A DNA stretch of 8,881 bases from Mycobacterium sp. (lineage in GTDB: Bacteria; Actinomycetota; Actinomycetes; Mycobacteriales; Mycobacteriaceae): the NCBI GenBank assembly GCA_025965815.1, contig JAOPWF010000019.1, positions 1-8,881 of the forward strand, read 5' to 3'. Made by a program: the position numbers and the translations under genes. The stretch's first letter is position 1; the number at the start of each line of letters is the position of its first letter. The notes under the pieces were generated by a model. It made no database searches. It was not told where the DNA came from and saw nothing but the letters and a program-made list of their open reading frames with translations. This document shows, piece by piece, positions 6,423 to 8,881 of this stretch.

Positions 6423-7237
6423 TCCTCGAGAATAGGCAATCGCGTGCGCTGATGAAGGCTGCGGCAGCCCGCGGTGGCGCCAACGGGGGCTTCCGTCGAC
6501 GACGATAGGCAGAGTCTTTGCCGCGTCCACCTTGCGCGTAGAAGGGCCGGACGCCAGGCGGCATTTCGTCAACGGTGGGGCGTCGCGCGCTGCTTCGCGA
6601 GGCTGAACGTTGCGACCGTATAGACAAATTGTTTGGGATCCTGGTGACGGTCGACCAGCGAGGTGGCGCCCAACTGAGAACGGATGCGGATCGGCGAGGA
6701 CGGCAAGCTCGCGGCGGATGCCTGAAGGAGGCGCTCGCCAAGCTAACGCCCACCATCCGGCCTGACGCTTAGACCCTCGCCCCAAGTAAGCCCTGAAATC
6801 GGCCGGTCAAACCACGACCATCCGATTATGAATGCGAGTCGACGTTTTGCTGCCGGGTCAGAGTTGAGCCTTCGCGCGTTCTCGATGCGACAACCGGGCG
6901 TCTAAAGAACTTGCCAATCAATGGCTTTTGGTTGAACCGCAAGACCCGACGTCGATCGAATCCGTTTGGTCGCTAGGGCAGACCCCCATGAACATGTGGG
7001 CGTCGTTCCAGCCTGACGCGCGGAGTCAATCGTGGGGTCGAACACGCAGCCAGCGGGAGAAAGTCCATGTAGGAGGGCCATCGTCCGCAGGAGCCCGTCG
7101 GTCTATCGGCGCGTTCGGCAGCGGGCCGTCCTCCATCACCAATTCACGATCTTTTGCTAGTTGCCTTTGAAAACGACGGCCAAAATCCGCTGAAAGTGCG
7201 ACTATGTCGCTACCTCTTCGAACCGGCTCGGGGTCCG
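6423..7237. other. 815-nt region without a convincing gene
   Basis: This separates the divergently transcribed DUF305 and GH183-like genes. It appears less GC-rich than the flanking genes, especially from 6800 to 7230, and holds only short open frames with no recognisable family. Visible items: a weak promoter-like pair for the DUF305 gene (TGGACG 6529-6524 and TATCGT 6507-6502, minus, 16-nt spacing); a 5-bp hairpin (6457-6469) in its leader; a minus-strand stretch 6569-6748 with coding-like base periodicity; and a palindrome at 6983-7000. The length is unusual for a simple divergent promoter and suggests gene decay or an unannotated RNA. Confidence 0.6.
6983..7000. repeat. 18-bp near-perfect palindrome
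   Basis: CCCCCATGAACATGTGGG is symmetric at all but one pair, apart from its central AA. It lies 286 nt before the GH183-like gene in otherwise featureless sequence. It may be an operator or cruciform site. It shares TGAACATGTG with the dyad at 4109-4124, which is expected by chance for a 10-mer in a window this size. Confidence 0.4.
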
Positions 7238-7274
7238 ATAGGAGAGTCCATGTCAAACACGGGGGCTTTCCTAT
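7238..7274 (+). promoter_or_regulatory. 5' leader hairpin holding a short ORF's ribosome-binding site
   Basis: ATAGGAGAG (7238-7246) can pair with CTTTCCTAT (7266-7274) over 9 bp, including one G-U pair, with a 19-nt loop. The 5' arm contains the Shine-Dalgarno of the leader ORF at 7250, and the 3' arm ends directly before the Shine-Dalgarno of the downstream gene (7275-7281). Translation or folding of this element could control access to the downstream start. Confidence 0.45.
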
Positions 7275-7276
7275 GA
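7250..7276 (+). CDS. 8-codon leader ORF (MSNTGAFL)
   Basis: An ATG at 7250 follows GGAG (7241-7244) with 5-nt spacing, a better ribosome-binding site than that of the main gene. It encodes MSNTGAFL and stops at TGA 7274-7276, 9 nt before the main ATG at 7286 and in the same frame. The stop overlaps the downstream Shine-Dalgarno GAGAGGG, which fits termination-reinitiation. The peptide has no amino-acid run that would suggest attenuation. Alternatively, this is the original start of the long gene, cut off by a nonsense change. Expression is not shown. Confidence 0.4.
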   Translation: MSNTGAFL

Positions 7277-7285
7277 GAGGGAACA

Positions 7286-8881
7286 ATGGGTGCAGGAGCA
7301 TATATAGGACGTGTAGGGGGGTTGGCGGTCGCCTTGGGGGTCGGCGCCGCCGTGGCTACCGGGCACGGAGTGGCGTCGGCCGACACGTCGGCTTCGGATT
7401 CGCAATCGGGATCGTCAGTAACCAGCTCTCCGGCGGCTGACCCTTCCGCGGGGACCACTAGTTCAACGCAGCCGTCGACATCGACGCAGAGCACAAGCCA
7501 GTTGGACATAGGGGCAATCCTCCGCAACCGCTTGAAAAACCGGTTGGCGACTGCCATCTCCGGCTCACCGTACGGCACCACGTCGAAACGCTCTGCGACC
7601 CCCACCGGTGTGACGGTTGGCACCGGTGGTAGTCAACTCAGCCACCAGACGTCCAAGGACGGTTCCAAGACCACATCCGAAGAGCCCGACGAGGAAGAGC
7701 AGATGGAGGTCGTCGGCTCCGAAGGACCGCAAGCCGTGGTCCCGCCGGCGCCGTGGCCAACACCGACCCTAGCTGCCGAAGCGCGCACGAATGCCCGCGA
7801 GCCGAAGTCGTCGAGTGGGCTCGAGGCGAAGTCGGCTCAGGCATCGGTCACCAGTACGCCTGCGCTGACGAGCCCTGTGCGGGCCGCTGAGGTTGTCGCC
7901 GAAAAGGTCGTCGCCGGAACGATTCTCGCCGCCAAAGGGGCAGTCGACACGGTTGCACAGCGGGCCGCCGAGACCGTGGTCTTCAAAGGCTCTGCTCTGC
8001 AGGCTCCGGTCATGAAGATGCATGCTGCAGCGCCCGTCGAGATGACCGCTTCTGCCGCCGACACTGCGGCGCCCGTGACCGTGCCGAGGCTGGTCTCCGG
8101 TCTGCTGGCCGCCTTCGGGCTCAGCGCACTGGCTGCCACCACGCCGCTCGCCCCTGCCGAATTGCCGTGGTCGTTGGCGTTGTTGGCGTTGGGGTCGCGA
8201 CGTGAGTTCGAGCGGTCGGTCTCGACCGTGGGTAGGACTACGAGCACCACGCCGGTGGCTACTGCGGCGCTCAAGGCCGCACCGCTCGCGACGGCGGCCG
8301 TCACGACTCCGGTGACCACGCGAATCGGCTGGGTGACCGGCGCTAATAGCTTGAACGACACCGTAAACCGTTTCGGCATCGCGGGTACCGACGTCGGGGT
8401 CATGTGGGACAACGGGATCACGGGAGACAACCCGGCCACCACTATCGTCGAGCAGCGCCAGGTCCTCATTGCGTTCGGCGATACGTTCAGCGGTGCCGGA
8501 ATGACGGGGACTTGGAGGATGAACACCCTGTTCCGCAGCGCGGACCCCGTTCTGTCCGACGGGTTGTATGTGCCAAATGGCATAATTCATGATCCGGGCG
8601 CTTACAGCGGCTCACCGATGACTTACCCGAACTTCTCGAGAGAAATCATCGGCAATTACCACTACGGCATCGGACCGGAAGTGACGATGATCCCGACCGC
8701 CGGCATCTCGGTCCCGGGCGCCGGCGTGAACGGCGCAACGAGGCAGTACGTCAACTTCATGGCGGTCAGGTCCTGGGATACGCCGGGGCGGTGGACCACG
8801 AACTACTCGGCCATCGCATTTTCGGACGATAACGGCCAGAACTGGACAGTGGTGCCGGCGTCGTCCGTCCGCACGGCCGCG
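7286..8881 (+). CDS. secreted DUF4185 / GH183-like protein, putative endo-D-arabinanase (3' end outside window)
   Basis: The frame is open to the window edge: 532 residues, C-terminus missing. Residues 1-32 are a typical mycobacterial leader (GAYIGRVGGLAVALGVGAAV, then cleavage after ASA). Residues 33-345 are Ser/Thr/Ala/Pro-rich and partly acidic (EEPDEEE, 132-138), with the mycobacterial linker motif LALLALGSRREFER (297-310). From about 346 the sequence matches the DUF4185 propeller: IGWVTGANSLNDTVNRFGIA (347-366), TDVGVMWDNGITG (368-380), VLIAFGDTF (393-401), WRMNTLFRS (410-418). DUF4185 was reclassified as glycoside hydrolase family 183, whose characterised members cut the D-arabinan of mycobacterial arabinogalactan and lipoarabinomannan. 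The acidic residues of GVMWDNG and FGDTF are candidate catalytic sites, by inference. The start at 7286 is fixed by an in-frame TGA at 7274, by GAGAGGG 4 nt upstream and by the leader that follows. Confidence 0.85.
   Translation, partial: MGAGAYIGRVGGLAVALGVGAAVATGHGVASADTSASDSQSGSSVTSSPAADPSAGTTSSTQPSTSTQSTSQLDIGAILRNRLKNRLATAISGSPYGTTSKRSATPTGVTVGTGGSQLSHQTSKDGSKTTSEEPDEEEQMEVVGSEGPQAVVPPAPWPTPTLAAEARTNAREPKSSSGLEAKSAQASVTSTPALTSPVRAAEVVAEKVVAGTILAAKGAVDTVAQRAAETVVFKGSALQAPVMKMHAAAPVEMTASAADTAAPVTVPRLVSGLLAAFGLSALAATTPLAPAELPWSLALLALGSRREFERSVSTVGRTTSTTPVATAALKAAPLATAAVTTPVTTRIGWVTGANSLNDTVNRFGIAGTDVGVMWDNGITGDNPATTIVEQRQVLIAFGDTFSGAGMTGTWRMNTLFRSADPVLSDGLYVPNGIIHDPGAYSGSPMTYPNFSREIIGNYHYGIGPEVTMIPTAGISVPGAGVNGATRQYVNFMAVRSWDTPGRWTTNYSAIAFSDDNGQNWTVVPASSVRTAA

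Noticed and set aside
5755..6756. 333-codon minus-strand open frame
   Set aside because: Another frame of the DUF305 gene, with His/Arg-rich low-complexity content.
4110..6998. TGAACATGTG occurring at both 4110-4119 and 6989-6998 as a shared operator
   Set aside because: Many shared 10-mers are expected by chance in about 8.9 kb, and the flanking bases of the two sites do not agree.
7026..7301. 91-codon minus-strand and 80-codon plus-strand (6928-7170) open frames
   Set aside because: No ribosome-binding site, no family resemblance and no convincing codon periodicity; the minus frame also runs into the GH183-like start.
7769..8590. Two overlapping minus-strand open frames of 273 and 248 codons
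   Set aside because: Antisense to the DUF4185 gene; Ala/Val/Ser or Arg/Gly/His repeats expected from its low-complexity codons.

Overview
The window looks like a chromosomal stretch from a Mycobacterium or Mycolicibacterium species. The reasons are the high-GC codon use, a secreted mycobacterial hemophore-like protein, the unusual MTHFR type found in mycobacteria, a DesA3/Rv3230c-type desaturase-reductase pair, and a secreted DUF4185 (GH183) protein with the typical mycobacterial leader. All identifications are from reading the sequence; no database search was run.

Layout. Positions 195-533 (+) encode a small exported hemophore-like protein. It converges on a minus-strand block. Transcribed from right to left, that block holds a flavin/2Fe-2S oxidoreductase (4068-2938), a membrane acyl-CoA desaturase (2928-1675) and, after a 178-nt gap, a mycobacterial-type methylenetetrahydrofolate reductase (1496-582). 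The first two are separated by 9 nt, share a stop codon/ribosome-binding overlap and form an operon: the reductase should pass NAD(P)H electrons to the di-iron desaturase to introduce double bonds into fatty acyl chains. The divergent gap at 4069-4338 holds a 16-bp dyad just after a possible -10 box, a plausible operator.

Positions 4339-5616 (+) encode a COG4705-type multi-pass membrane protein with a fourfold repeated Gly/Asp motif and an extracytoplasmic helical tail. It converges on a DUF305 lipoprotein with two M-I-x-H-H motifs (6422-5811, -). Between them lies a strong hairpin inside what reads as a frameshifted 3' fragment of a decayed gene (5609-5801, -).

Positions 6423-7285 form an 863-nt stretch with no convincing intact gene. 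Near its right end there is an 8-codon leader ORF with a strong Shine-Dalgarno, folded into a 9-bp hairpin, stopping 9 nt before the start of the last gene. That gene (7286 to the window end, +, incomplete) encodes a secreted protein with a long low-complexity N-terminal region followed by the start of a DUF4185/GH183 domain, the family that includes mycobacterial endo-D-arabinanases.

Functionally the region is a collection of lipid and envelope genes (desaturase pair, putative arabinan hydrolase), one-carbon metabolism (MTHFR) and exported proteins that may bind metal or heme. No mobile element, CRISPR array, tRNA or rRNA was seen. I found no complete new multi-gene system. The least explained items are the COG4705 protein, the leader-ORF/hairpin before the GH183 gene, and the decayed segment beside the DUF305 gene.
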